Made by a program: the position numbers and the translations under genes | Notes under the pieces: generated by a model | Told to the model about the DNA's origin: nothing | Database searches by the model: none | The model's input: only the letters and a program-made list of their open reading frames with translations | Assembly (NCBI RefSeq): GCF_004353505.1 | Contig: NZ_SMNQ01000003.1 | Location: 186,001 to 250,000, forward strand | Origin: Streptomyces sp. WAC05374 | GTDB lineage: Bacteria; Actinomycetota; Actinomycetes; Streptomycetales; Streptomycetaceae | DNA: 64,000 bases | Direction of reading: 5' to 3' | Shown: piece by piece, positions 17,751 through 26,833 of the stretch | Layout of the letters: the number at the start of each line of letters is the position of its first letter | Position numbering within the stretch: the stretch's first letter is position 1

Positions 17751-20700
17751 GTGAGCAGCGACGGCGCATACCTCCGCTTCCCCCATCTCCACGACGACCT
17801 GCTGTGCTTCGTGGCCGAGGACGACCTGTGGGTCGCGCCCCTGGCCGCGGACGGTGAACCGCCCGGCCGGGCCTGGCGGGTGACGGTCGACCGGACGCGG
17901 GTGGGGCACCCCCGCTTCTCGCCGGACGGGCGGCACATCGCGTACACGAACTGGCGCAGCCTGGACCCGGAGATCCACCTCGCGCCGGTCGACGGCGGGC
18001 CCGCGCGCCGGCTGACCTACTGGGGGTCGCTCGACACCCGTGTGTGCGGGTGGACCCCCGACGGGGAGGTCCTGGCCGTCGCCTCGCACGGGCAGCCGTT
18101 CTCGCACTTCTCGTGGGCGTACAAGGTCCCGGTGGACGGCTCGCCCGGCGGCCGGCTGCCGTGGGGGCCGGTGGCCGACATCGCGGTCGCGGACGTCGGC
18201 GGGCGCCACCTCACCCTGCTGCTGACGGGCAAGCCCCCGCACGAGCCGGCCGCGTGGAAGCGGTACCGGGGCGGGGCGACCGGGCGGCTGTGGCTGCACG
18301 GGGAACGGCTGCTGGACGGCCTCGAAGGGCACCTGGACTGCCCGATGTTCGTGGACGGCAGGATCGCGTTCCTCTCCGACCACGAGGGCGTCGGCAACCT
18401 GTACTCCTGCCTCCCGGACGGCACCGACCTGCGGCGGCACACCGACCACGACGCCTTCTACGCCCGCCACGCCTCCTCCGACGGGCGCCGCGTGGTCTAC
18501 CAGTGCGGGGGCGACCTGTGGATGGTGGACGCCCTGACCGCCGACTCGGAGCCCCGCCGGCTGGCCGTCCGGCTCGGCGGCCCCCGCGCGGGGCGCCGCA
18601 CGTACCAGGTGCCCGCGGCCAGCCACGTGGAAGCCGTGTCGGTGGACGAGACGGGCCGGGCCAGCGCCGTCTCCGTACGCGGCAGCCTGTACTGGCTCAC
18701 CCACCGCGACGGCCCCGCCCGGACCATCGTGGACACCCCGGGCGTCCGGGTGCGGCTGCCCGAGATGCTCGGCAGCAGCGGGCGCATCGCGTACGTCACC
18801 GACGCGGCGGGCGAGGAGGCCGTCGAGGTGGCCCACCTGCCCCGGGCGAGCGGCGACCGTGCGCCCGAGCGCCTCGCGGCGGGCGAACTGGGCCACGTGA
18901 CCGAGATGGTGGCCGACCCGGAGGGCGACCGGCTGGCCATCGCGTCCAACGACGGGCGGCTGCTGCTGCTGGACGTGTCGGAGGAGTCCGCCGGCGAGCT
19001 GACCGAGCTGACCCGTTCGATCAACGGCACCGTGCGGGACATGGCGTTCTCGCCCGACGGCGCCTGGCTGACCTGGTCCCACCCGGGCATCGGCCGGTCG
19101 CTGCGCCAGATCAAGATCGCCCGGATCGCGGACCGGACGATCGTGGACGTCACCGACGGCCGCTTCGAGGACGAGAGCCCCGTCTTCACCCGGGACGGCC
19201 GCTACCTCGCCTTCCTGTCCTGGCGGGGCTTCGACCCGGTGTACGACGTGCACACCGGGGACCTGTCCTTCCCGCTCGGCTGCCGCCCCCACCTGGTGCC
19301 GCTCGCCTCCACGACGCCCTCCCCGTTCGCGCTGTCGCCCGAGGGGCGGCCCGCGGCGGGCGGGCTCGACCTCACCGAGGGGGCGGCCGAGGGCGACGGG
19401 ACGGTGGTCGTCGAGTTCGAGGGGCTGGAGAACCGGGTGACGCCCTTCCCCGTAGCCGCCTCCAAGTACTCGTCCCTGCACCCCGTGAGCGGCGGCGGCC
19501 TGGTGTGGCTGCGGTGGCCCATCTCGGGCGCCCTGGGCGAGACGTTCGTCAACCCGGCCGACACCTCCGGGCGGCCCACCCTCGAGCACTTCAACCTCAC
19601 CAAGGCCCGCAAGACCGAGCTGGTCGAGCACCTGGACTGGTACGCGGTCAGCGGCGACGGCACGCGGCTCGTCGTGGTGGACGAGGGCGACCTGCGGGCC
19701 GTCCCGGCGACCGAGCCCGGCGACAGCGACTCCACCGTGTACGTCGACTCGCGCCGCATCCTGCACGAGGTGGACCCCGGCGCGGAGTGGCGCCAGGCGT
19801 ACGACGAGGCGGGCCGGATCATCCGCGCCTACTTCTGGGACCCGGGCATGAGCGGCATCGACTGGGACGCCGTCCTCGACCAGTACCGCCCGCTGGTCGA
19901 CCGGGTCGCCTCGCCCGACGAGTTCGCCGACCTCCTGCGGGAGGTGCTCGGCGAGCTGGGCACCTCGCACGCGTACGTCACGCCCGCGCGCCGCAACGAG
20001 GGCCCGCCGCACTACCAGCGCGCCCAGGGGCTGCTGGGCGCCAACTTCGTCTGCCGCGACGGGCACTGGACGGTCAAGCGCATCCTCCCGGGCGAGTCCT
20101 CCGACTCCAAGGCGCGCTCGCCCCTGGCCGGTACGGGCATCCGCGAGGGCGCGGTCCTCACGCACGTGGACGGCCGGCCGGTGGACCCGGTGGCGGGGCC
20201 GTACCCGCTGCTGGCCGGGGCGGGCGGAACGACCGTCGAGCTGACGTTCCGCCCCGACGGGGGCGAGGGGCCCGCGCGGCGCGTCGCGGTCGTCCCGCTG
20301 GTCGACGAACGGCCCCTGCGCTACCAGGACTGGGTCGCCAAGCGCCGGGAGGTGGTGCGGGAGCTGAGCGGCGGCATGTGCGGGTACCTGCACATCCCGG
20401 ACATGGGCGGCTCGGGCTGGGCGCAGTTCAACCGGGACCTGCGCATGGAGATGGCACGGCCCGCCCTGATCGTGGACGTCCGGGGCAACGCGGGCGGGCA
20501 CATCAGCGAGCTGGTCGTCGAGAAGCTCACCCGCAAGATCCTGGGCTGGGACCTCACGCGGGGCGCCCAGCCCGTCTCGTACGCCTCCAACGCCCCGCGC
20601 GGCCCGGTCGTCGCCCTCGCCGACGAGGCCACCGCGTCGGACGGCGACATGATCACGGCCGCCTTCAGGCTCCTGAAGCTCGGCCCCGTGGTCGGCCAGC

Positions 20701-21008
20701 GCACCTGGGGCGGCGTCGTCGGCATGACCGGACGCCACCGCCTGGGGGACGGCACGGTGATCACGGTGCCGATGAACGCGGCCTGGTTCGACGAGTACGG
20801 CTGGTCCGTCGAGAACCACGGCGTGGCCCCGGACATCGAGATCCTGCGCACCCCGCTGGACTGGGCGGAGGGCCGCCACCGGCAGCTCTCGGACGCGGTG
20901 GAGGTGGCGCTGGAGCTGCTGTCCGCCCACCCCGCCTCACGTCCCCCGGACTACTCGCAGGTCCCCTCCCTGACCCGCCCCAAGCTCCCCCCGAGGCCCG
21001 GCGCCTGA
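17751..21008 (+). CDS. tri: Tricorn protease homologue
   Basis: 1085-residue cytosolic S41-type peptidase that trims oligopeptides produced by the proteasome or other ATP-dependent proteases. WD/beta-propeller-like repeats fill about residues 1-660 (repeated FSPDGRHIAY, FSPDGAWLTW, FTRDGRYLAF). A helical C1 region, a PDZ domain (about 752-850) and the C2 catalytic domain follow. All residues equivalent to the Thermoplasma tetrad are present: S739-H740 in LGTSHAYV, nucleophile S963 in ATASDGDMI, and E1021 in VENHGVAPD. GTG at 17751 is chosen because homology starts there; it lies close to TetR operator copy 2. Confidence 0.93.
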   Translation: MSSDGAYLRFPHLHDDLLCFVAEDDLWVAPLAADGEPPGRAWRVTVDRTRVGHPRFSPDGRHIAYTNWRSLDPEIHLAPVDGGPARRLTYWGSLDTRVCGWTPDGEVLAVASHGQPFSHFSWAYKVPVDGSPGGRLPWGPVADIAVADVGGRHLTLLLTGKPPHEPAAWKRYRGGATGRLWLHGERLLDGLEGHLDCPMFVDGRIAFLSDHEGVGNLYSCLPDGTDLRRHTDHDAFYARHASSDGRRVVYQCGGDLWMVDALTADSEPRRLAVRLGGPRAGRRTYQVPAASHVEAVSVDETGRASAVSVRGSLYWLTHRDGPARTIVDTPGVRVRLPEMLGSSGRIAYVTDAAGEEAVEVAHLPRASGDRAPERLAAGELGHVTEMVADPEGDRLAIASNDGRLLLLDVSEESAGELTELTRSINGTVRDMAFSPDGAWLTWSHPGIGRSLRQIKIARIADRTIVDVTDGRFEDESPVFTRDGRYLAFLSWRGFDPVYDVHTGDLSFPLGCRPHLVPLASTTPSPFALSPEGRPAAGGLDLTEGAAEGDGTVVVEFEGLENRVTPFPVAASKYSSLHPVSGGGLVWLRWPISGALGETFVNPADTSGRPTLEHFNLTKARKTELVEHLDWYAVSGDGTRLVVVDEGDLRAVPATEPGDSDSTVYVDSRRILHEVDPGAEWRQAYDEAGRIIRAYFWDPGMSGIDWDAVLDQYRPLVDRVASPDEFADLLREVLGELGTSHAYVTPARRNEGPPHYQRAQGLLGANFVCRDGHWTVKRILPGESSDSKARSPLAGTGIREGAVLTHVDGRPVDPVAGPYPLLAGAGGTTVELTFRPDGGEGPARRVAVVPLVDERPLRYQDWVAKRREVVRELSGGMCGYLHIPDMGGSGWAQFNRDLRMEMARPALIVDVRGNAGGHISELVVEKLTRKILGWDLTRGAQPVSYASNAPRGPVVALADEATASDGDMITAAFRLLKLGPVVGQRTWGGVVGMTGRHRLGDGTVITVPMNAAWFDEYGWSVENHGVAPDIEILRTPLDWAEGRHRQLSDAVEVALELLSAHPASRPPDYSQVPSLTRPKLPPRPGA

Positions 21009-21014
21009 CACCCT

Positions 21015-21050
21015 CTCCCGCCGCCGCGTCCCGGGACCCGGCGGCGGGAG
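21015..21050 (+). terminator. Terminator of the tricorn gene
   Basis: A perfect 12-bp stem (21015-21026 with 21039-21050) and 12-base loop begin seven bases after the stop codon. Confidence 0.75.
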
Positions 21051-21147
21051 GAGTACACCGTGCCCCGGGGCGGTACGGGGGCCCCCTCCCCCATCAGGGG
21101 GACCCGGCCCCCATCGGGGGCACCCGGCACCGCCCCCGGGACGCGCG

Positions 21148-21177
21148 AGGGCGCACCCGGCGTCCCGGGTGCGCCCT
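21148..21177 (-). terminator. Terminator of the small hydrophilic protein gene
   Basis: A 13-bp perfect stem with a four-base loop lies 20 bp past the stop at 21197 on the minus strand. Confidence 0.75.
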
Positions 21178-21196
21178 GCTACCTACCGCCGAGGCG

Positions 21197-21397
21197 TCAG
21201 ACGTCGAGGTCCTGGCCCGGCCGGCGCGACATCATGTCGTCCTGGACGCCCTGCCGCCGCTCGTCGCGCGGCTGACGGCCCTTCTGCTGGCCCTTCTGCG
21301 TACGCTCCTGCGCCTCGCGCTTCGCGTCCTGGGCCCGGCGCTTGGCCTGGTCCTTCATGTCCTGCGCCTTGTCGTTGAACTGGTCTGCGATACCCAT
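21197..21397 (-). CDS. Small hydrophilic, charged stress-type protein
   Basis: 66-residue highly charged protein of unknown function, starting MGIADQFNDKAQDMKDQAKR and dominated by Gln, Arg, Lys and Asp. It is predicted to be largely helical or disordered and resembles the short CsbD/LEA-like proteins of Streptomyces. AGGAGAAA lies six bases before ATG at 21397, which excludes the longer upstream reading. It is followed by a strong hairpin terminator, so it is a single-gene unit. Confidence 0.7.
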   Translation of the reverse strand: MGIADQFNDKAQDMKDQAKRRAQDAKREAQERTQKGQQKGRQPRDERRQGVQDDMMSRRPGQDLDV

Positions 21398-21495
21398 CGA
21401 GGTTTCTCCTGAAAGGGTGTGGGGGACTCCGGGGTCCGTGATCGGTACCCCGGCCTCGACCAGCCTGGCACGCCCCGACATACCGCGCATTTCGA

Positions 21496-22392
21496 TCAAG
21501 CCGTAGCCGATCGGTCACGCTCCGTGCGCGCCTGTTCGTCCGCCGCGCCCCCCGCCCCGACCAGTCCCCTGCGCACGCCCGACAGGCGCGGCTCGAAGCG
21601 CCGCATCTCCCGCTGCCCCACCGTCGCGATGATCCCAGGCAGGTAGCCGCGCACCGACTGCATGCCCCGCAGCCACCACTGCGCGTACACGTGCGCGGAG
21701 CGCCGCTCGATCCCGGCGACGATCCGGTCGACCGCCGGGCCCAGCGGGTACGTCCGGTTCGACGGCCACGGCAGCCGCTGCCTCAACTCCCGCATCACGT
21801 CGTCCTCGTCGGCGCCGCGCACCATGTCGGTGTCGGTCCACGACAGGTACCCGACGCCCACGCGCACGCCCTGGTGGCCGACCTCCGCGCGCAGGCTGTG
21901 CGCGAACGCCTCCACTCCCGACTTGGAGGCGCAGTACGCGGTCATCATCGGCGCCGGGGTGATCGCCGCCAGGGACGCGATCTGGAGGAAGTACCCCCGG
22001 CTCTCCCTCAGCACGGGCAGGAACGCCCGGCCCGTCACCGCGCCGCCGATCAGGTTGACCTCGATGACCCGCCGCCAGGCGTCCGGGTCGGAGTCCGCGA
22101 AGGGACCGCCCGCCGCGACGCCCGCGTTGGCGACGACGATGTCGACCTTGCCGAAGCGTTCCTTGACCTCGCCGGCGACCTGCGCCATGGCCTCGTGGTC
22201 GGTGACGTCGACGTGCCACCAGTCGCTCTCGGTGTGCAGCCGCCCGGACACCTCCTTGAGCAGCTCCGGTTCGAGGCCCAGCAGCGCGACCCTGGCGCCC
22301 CGCGCGGACAGCTTGCGCGCCAGCAGTTCACCGACGCCCCGCGCCCCGCCCGTGACGACGGCGACCTGTCCCTCCAGGCTCACCTTGCTCAT
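21496..22392 (-). CDS. Short-chain dehydrogenase/reductase (SadH-like)
   Basis: 298-residue NAD(P)-dependent oxidoreductase. The cofactor motif is TGGARGVG (about residues 14-21), NAGVAAGG marks the NNAG position near 89-92, and the catalytic Ser...YxxxK is seen as S in QIASLAA and YCASK near 152-156. A basic C-terminal extension follows. ATG overlaps the stop of the upstream hydrolase as ATGA, and the hydrolase overlaps the monooxygenase likewise, so three enzymes are made together. The order monooxygenase, hydrolase, SDR matches mymA-lipR-sadH of Mycobacterium tuberculosis. Confidence 0.9.
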   Translation of the reverse strand: MSKVSLEGQVAVVTGGARGVGELLARKLSARGARVALLGLEPELLKEVSGRLHTESDWWHVDVTDHEAMAQVAGEVKERFGKVDIVVANAGVAAGGPFADSDPDAWRRVIEVNLIGGAVTGRAFLPVLRESRGYFLQIASLAAITPAPMMTAYCASKSGVEAFAHSLRAEVGHQGVRVGVGYLSWTDTDMVRGADEDDVMRELRQRLPWPSNRTYPLGPAVDRIVAGIERRSAHVYAQWWLRGMQSVRGYLPGIIATVGQREMRRFEPRLSGVRRGLVGAGGAADEQARTERDRSATA

Positions 22393-23255
22393 GCCGCTTC
22401 CTCCCTCTCCCGCAGGTACGTCGTCACCAGGGCGCGTATCCGGGCCGTCACGGCCTCCGGCGCCTCGACCGGCGTCATGTGCCCGACGCCCGCCAGTTCC
22501 TCCAGCCCCGCGCAGGCGGGCAGGGCGGCGGCCAGCGCCCGGGCGTGGACGGGCGGGGTGAGCCGGTCGGCCGTCCCGGCCAGCACCGCCGTGGGCACCG
22601 TCAGCTCCCGTACGCCCGCCTCCAGGTCCAGCTCGGCGAGCACGTGCGACCACGCCACCCGCACCCGGCGCGGGCAGGCGTGCACGATCCGGGCGCACTC
22701 CGCCACCCGTTCGGGCGCCGAACCGGGGCCCATCGTGGCGTACTTGAGCACGGCCTTCGAGGCGGCGGTGACCGGTCCGAGGGGCGCCCTGGCGCCCAGC
22801 ACGGCACGGGTCAGCCGGGTCCGCAGCCGTCCGGCCCGCAGCGGCAGCACCAGTGATTCGGCGACCAGCCGCGAGGGGCCCGTGCTGCACAGCAGGACCG
22901 CCGCCGCGTGCGCGCGCAGCCGGGGCCGCCCGGCCGCCGCCATCAGCGTCATGCCGCCCATGGAGTGGCCCACGAGCACGGCCTTCTCGCCCGGCGCCAG
23001 CGTGGCGGCGAGCACGGCCTCCAGGTCGTCGGCGAGGGCACCGGTCGAGTACCCGCCCGGTCCCGCCGCAGGCGAACGGCCGTGGCCGCGCTGGTCGTAG
23101 ACCACCACCCGGTGGTCCACGGACAGGTCCCGCACCTGGGCGGCCCAGAACTGCGTCGAGCAGGTCCAGCCGTGGGCCAGGACCACCGCGGGCGCGCCCT
23201 CGGGCCCGTACACCTCGGCGTGCAGCGCCGATCCGTCGGCGGAGACGACCCTCAT
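22389..23255 (-). CDS. Alpha/beta hydrolase
   Basis: 288-residue serine hydrolase. The oxyanion HGWTCS is near residues 28-33, the nucleophile elbow GHSMGG is near 98-103, and the likely acid and base are D in AGTADRL near 232 and H in GVGHMTP near 260. It is the middle gene of a three-gene unit, overlapping its neighbours by four bases on both sides. In a Baeyer-Villiger context it could hydrolyse the ester made by the monooxygenase. Confidence 0.9.
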   Translation of the reverse strand: MRVVSADGSALHAEVYGPEGAPAVVLAHGWTCSTQFWAAQVRDLSVDHRVVVYDQRGHGRSPAAGPGGYSTGALADDLEAVLAATLAPGEKAVLVGHSMGGMTLMAAAGRPRLRAHAAAVLLCSTGPSRLVAESLVLPLRAGRLRTRLTRAVLGARAPLGPVTAASKAVLKYATMGPGSAPERVAECARIVHACPRRVRVAWSHVLAELDLEAGVRELTVPTAVLAGTADRLTPPVHARALAAALPACAGLEELAGVGHMTPVEAPEAVTARIRALVTTYLREREEAA

Positions 23256-24751
23256 CGGACGGCCTCCGCCCTGCGGGCGCGGACGACCTCGTACTCGGAG
23301 AGGTCCACCGCCCTGGTCGCGCGCCGGAACTCGGACGTGGTGCCCGGCCAGAGCGTGGTGTTGCGCCCGTTGGCGTCGAGGTACCAACTGTCGCAGCCGC
23401 CTGCCTTCCACACCGTGCGCTCCATCCGGGCCTGGACGCGCCGGTTCCACGCGGCGACAGCCGAGGGCCGGGCGGCGAGCGCGGCACGCTCGCCGAGCAG
23501 GCCGAGCTGGCGCATGTAGTCGGCCAGGTAGTTGAGCTGGGACTCGATCATGAGGATCATGGAGGAGTTCCCCAGGCCGGTGTTCGGCCCGATGATGGTC
23601 ATCCAGTTGGGGAACCCGGCGGCGGTCGCGCCGCGCAGCGACTCCATGCCGTCCTTCCACGCCTCGGCGAGCGTGATCCCGTCGGCGCCGACCACCCGCT
23701 CGGCGATCGGCATGTCGGTGACGTGGAACCCGGTGCCGAAGATGATCGCGTCGACCTCGGCCTCGGTCCCGTCGGCGGCGACGGCGGTGGAGCCGCGCAC
23801 CTCGGTGAGCCCCGAGGCGACGACGTCCACGTTGGGCCGCGCCAGCGCCGGGTAGTACTCGCTGGACAGCAGGATGCGCTTGCAGCCGATGCGGTACGAG
23901 GGGGTCAGCTTGGCCCGCAGCGCCGGGTCCTTGATGGCCCGGGCCATGTTGGCCTTGGCGATCGACTCGACCAGCCGCAGTTCGTTCGGCCGCTTGGTGA
24001 ACGCGCTGACCTGCAACTCCCGGATGCCCCAGAGCAGTCCGCGCCGCGCGGTCCCGGTGAACGGCAACTGCCGGTGCAGCCACCGCTCGGCGCCGCTGAT
24101 GGCGCGGTCCATCCGGGGCATGACCCACGGCGGGGTGCGCTGGAAGAGCGTCACCTTCCCGGCCTTCGGCTGGATCGCCGGCACGATCTGGATGGCCGAG
24201 GCACCGGTACCGATCATCGCGACGCGCTTGCCGGTCAGGTCGTAGTCGTGGTCCCAGCGGGCGGAGTGGAAGACCTTGCCGCCCGCCTCCTCGAAGGCGG
24301 CGAGCCCCGGGATGTCCGGGATCCTGGGGTCGGACAGGGGGCCGGTCGCCGAGACGACGACGTCGGCGGTGAGCGTCCCGCGCGAGGTCTCGATCTCCCA
24401 CCGCAGCTCGTCGTTGTCCCAGCGCATCATCAGCACCTCGTGGCTGAGCCGGAGGTGCGGGCGCAGCCGGAAGGTGTCGGTGACGTGCTCCAGGTACGCG
24501 CGGATGTGCCGCTGCCCGGAGAAGGTGCGCGGCCAGTCGGGGTTGGGCGCGAACGAGAACGAGTACAGGTGGGACGGTACGTCGCAGGCGCAGCCGGGGT
24601 AGCTGTTGTCGCGCCAGGTGCCACCGACGGAGTCGGCCCGCTCCAGGACGACGAAATCGGTGATCCCTTCGCGGCGCAGCCGGACGGCGGCGCCGAGGCC
24701 GCCGAATCCGGATCCGATCACCGCCACTCGTACGTGCTCGTGCTGGCTCAT
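23252..24751 (-). CDS. Flavin-containing (Baeyer-Villiger-type) monooxygenase
   Basis: 499-residue FAD- and NADPH-dependent monooxygenase. The FAD motif GSGFGG lies at about residues 12-17, the second conserved BVMO signature appears as GGTWRDNSYPGCACD (about 43-57), and the NADPH motif GTGASA is near 181-186. The classic FxGxxxHxxxW fingerprint is approximated by GGKVFHSARWDHD. ATG at 24751 is chosen because the homology begins MSQHEHVRVAVIG. It is first in the operon and divergent from a MerR regulator across two TACCG dyads. Probable substrates are lipophilic ketones or aldehydes. Confidence 0.9.
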   Translation of the reverse strand: MSQHEHVRVAVIGSGFGGLGAAVRLRREGITDFVVLERADSVGGTWRDNSYPGCACDVPSHLYSFSFAPNPDWPRTFSGQRHIRAYLEHVTDTFRLRPHLRLSHEVLMMRWDNDELRWEIETSRGTLTADVVVSATGPLSDPRIPDIPGLAAFEEAGGKVFHSARWDHDYDLTGKRVAMIGTGASAIQIVPAIQPKAGKVTLFQRTPPWVMPRMDRAISGAERWLHRQLPFTGTARRGLLWGIRELQVSAFTKRPNELRLVESIAKANMARAIKDPALRAKLTPSYRIGCKRILLSSEYYPALARPNVDVVASGLTEVRGSTAVAADGTEAEVDAIIFGTGFHVTDMPIAERVVGADGITLAEAWKDGMESLRGATAAGFPNWMTIIGPNTGLGNSSMILMIESQLNYLADYMRQLGLLGERAALAARPSAVAAWNRRVQARMERTVWKAGGCDSWYLDANGRNTTLWPGTTSEFRRATRAVDLSEYEVVRARRAEAVR

Positions 24752-24835
24752 GCCGCCTCCGCATCGGAAATCCGAGATCCGCAAAACCCTGCCAGCAATC
24801 ACTGGCACGGTAGTGGGGAGAGTAGAGCAGGTCCT

Positions 24836-24847
24836 TACCGAGCGGTA
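24836..24847. promoter_or_regulatory. TACCG-N2-CGGTA dyad, copy 1
   Basis: A 5-bp inverted repeat with two-base spacer in the 144-bp divergent region between the monooxygenase and merR. A second copy starts 31 bp on. Confidence 0.5.
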
Positions 24848-24866
24848 GGGGTCGGGCCGCAGAAGT

Positions 24867-24877
24867 TACCGGCGGTA
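24867..24877. promoter_or_regulatory. TACCG-N1-CGGTA dyad, copy 2
   Basis: Same arms as copy 1 with a one-base spacer, 19 bp before the merR start. TAGGGT at 24883-24888 just after it could be the merR -10. Confidence 0.5.
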
Positions 24878-24895
24878 CGACATAGGGTTGCCGAT

Positions 24896-25621
24896 GTGAC
24901 GAACCAGCGGACGGACGGGCGCAGGGGCGGCCCGAGGAGCGGACGGGTGGACGAGCCGGCGGGCGCGGGGCCGGAGCCCTCGCGCGAGTACCGCATGGAG
25001 GAGCTGGCCGAGGCGGCCGGCATCACGGCGCGCACGCTGCGGTTCTACCGCGAGCGCGGGCTGATCCCGCCGCCCCGCCGCGAGGGCCGCATCGCCTGGT
25101 ACGGACCGCACCACCTGTCCCGGCTGCGGACCATCGCCGCCCTGCTGGAGCGCGGCCACACCCTCAACGGCATCGCCGACCTGGCCGCCGCCTTCGAGAG
25201 CGGCCGGGACGTCGGCGAGGTGCTCGGGCTGGGCGAGCCGACCGAGGAGGAGCCGGTCCGGCTCACCCCCGAGGAGCTGGCCGACCACTTCGGCGACCAG
25301 GTCACCCCCGAGAACCTCGCCGCCGCCCTGGACCTGGGCTACCTGGCCACGGACGGGCAGGAGATCGTGCACGTCAGCCGCCGGCTGCTCGACGTCTCGG
25401 CCGCGCTGGTCGAGGAGGGCGTCCCGCTCGCGGCCGTCCTCGCCGCGGCCGGCCGGGTCCGCGAGCACGCGGACGCCCTGGCCCGCCTCTTCACCGACCT
25501 GCTGCACGACCACGCGGGCGGCGAGGCCGACCTCGTACGGCTGCGGCCGCTCGCCAAGAGCGTGGTGGAGGCGGAGGTCTCGATGGCCCTCGACCGCCGC
25601 CTGCGCGCTCTCAACTCCTAG
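24896..25621 (+). CDS. MerR-family transcriptional regulator
   Basis: 241-residue regulator. After a disordered, Arg/Gly-rich N-terminal leader of about 34 residues comes the winged HTH of MerR proteins: RMEELAEAAGITARTLRFYRERGL (about residues 34-57) followed by the wing with WYG and RLRTIAALLERGHTLNGIADL. The C-terminal part is a larger helical effector domain without clear metal-binding cysteines. GTG at 24896 is supported by a TAGGGT -10 eight bases before it. It is divergent from the monooxygenase operon and is its likely regulator. Confidence 0.88.
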   Translation: MTNQRTDGRRGGPRSGRVDEPAGAGPEPSREYRMEELAEAAGITARTLRFYRERGLIPPPRREGRIAWYGPHHLSRLRTIAALLERGHTLNGIADLAAAFESGRDVGEVLGLGEPTEEEPVRLTPEELADHFGDQVTPENLAAALDLGYLATDGQEIVHVSRRLLDVSAALVEEGVPLAAVLAAAGRVREHADALARLFTDLLHDHAGGEADLVRLRPLAKSVVEAEVSMALDRRLRALNS

Positions 25622-25706
25622 GCCGTGCCCGCGAAGTCCCGTCTGGCGACGCCTGGCACGGGCGCCACCCAACGCCCACCGGGCAGGGGCACACGGGGTA
25701 TGGCCC

Positions 25707-26726
25707 TCACGGCAGCCACCAGCGCGCCTTGTAGATCCCGCCATGGGCCAGGCGGTACGTCCCGGCCGGCCGGTGCACCGCGACCGTGCGCGTCCACCAC
25801 GTCTCCGCCAGGCCCCGCTCCGGCACGGTCGACACCACCTGGCCGGTCACCGGGTCGTCGCCCACCGCCTTGACCCGCGCCCGGCTGATCACCGCCGCGT
25901 CCGGGAAGCCCCGCACGAACGCCCCGGTGCTCTTCACGTACTGGTACACGGCCGAGCCGCTGCTCACCCACAGCCGGTCGGGGTCGCCCGCCACCTGCCC
26001 CAGGTCGTGCCCGTGCGGGGTCGGCAGCCGCGCCTCGAACACCGCGTCCAGGGCGGGCGCACCCGCCGTGCCGCCCGCCCGCAGCGCCACCAGCCGGTCC
26101 CCGCCCAGCGCCCACAGCACCCGCCGCCCCGGGTCCCACTGGAGCCCGTGCGCGTCCTTGAGCGGATAGGTCGCGTACGGCACGTCCGCCCGCCCGCGCG
26201 GGGCCGCGTAGAGCCGTACGAGACCGCCGGTGCTGCCCGCGACGGCCACCCTGCCGTCCGGCAGCAGCTCGATGCTGTGCGGGTTGTCCCGGATGGTGCC
26301 GGGCGAGAGCGCGGCGCCCCAGTACCGCCCGCCCGACGGGTACGCGACCACCGCCGCGAAGCCGTGGGAGGCGACGGTCAGCACATACGTCCGCCCGCGC
26401 CAGGTGCGCACCTTGGCCTCGCTCGGGTGCACCCAGCTCACGCCGGGGTCCAGGTCCGCGTACCGGGCGTCCCCGACCGGCGAGAACGCCCACTTCACGG
26501 CGTCCGGATCAGTGCCCGGGTCCCAGTCGCGCCGCCCGCCGTCGAGGAGCAGGACGCGTCTGGAGGCCTGATCGGTGAGAAGGACGTCGGGCGTCCCGGC
26601 GGGGATCTCGTAAGCGGGAACCGGGACGGTGGCCGACGTCGGTACGGTGGCGGCGAACAGCAGTCCGAACGTGACCGCCGCGACCAGAGCGGACCTCAGC
26701 GGCGTACGAACGGCGGTGATGCGCAC
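25707..26726 (-). CDS. Secreted beta-propeller-like protein, unknown function
   Basis: 339-residue exported protein. A signal peptide covers about residues 1-32 (hydrophobic ALVAAVTFGLLFAAT). The mature part reads as repeated short strands with Trp/Asp-Gly turns (VLLTDQASRRVLLLDGG, AFSPVGDARYADLDPG, HSIELLPDGRVAVAG, HGLQWDPGRRVLWALGG), as in a propeller. It resembles secreted Streptomyces proteins of the DUF6528 type, which I cannot confirm. It is convergent with merR. No catalytic residues can be assigned. Confidence 0.75.
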   Translation of the reverse strand: MRITAVRTPLRSALVAAVTFGLLFAATVPTSATVPVPAYEIPAGTPDVLLTDQASRRVLLLDGGRRDWDPGTDPDAVKWAFSPVGDARYADLDPGVSWVHPSEAKVRTWRGRTYVLTVASHGFAAVVAYPSGGRYWGAALSPGTIRDNPHSIELLPDGRVAVAGSTGGLVRLYAAPRGRADVPYATYPLKDAHGLQWDPGRRVLWALGGDRLVALRAGGTAGAPALDAVFEARLPTPHGHDLGQVAGDPDRLWVSSGSAVYQYVKSTGAFVRGFPDAAVISRARVKAVGDDPVTGQVVSTVPERGLAETWWTRTVAVHRPAGTYRLAHGGIYKARWWLP

Positions 26727-26833
26727 ACCGCCTTACCCTGCCAGAAGGGATTCCCCGAACCGGGCCCCGCCACACAAGTGGTGACACTCCCTCACTTCCG
26801 GATCACCCTCCGCCGCTTTCCCGCGCGCCGGGC

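Noticed and set aside
17703..20930. 1075-codon minus-strand open frame across the tricorn gene
   Set aside because: Composition is typical of an antisense frame, and the plus strand encodes a complete tricorn protease with all catalytic residues.
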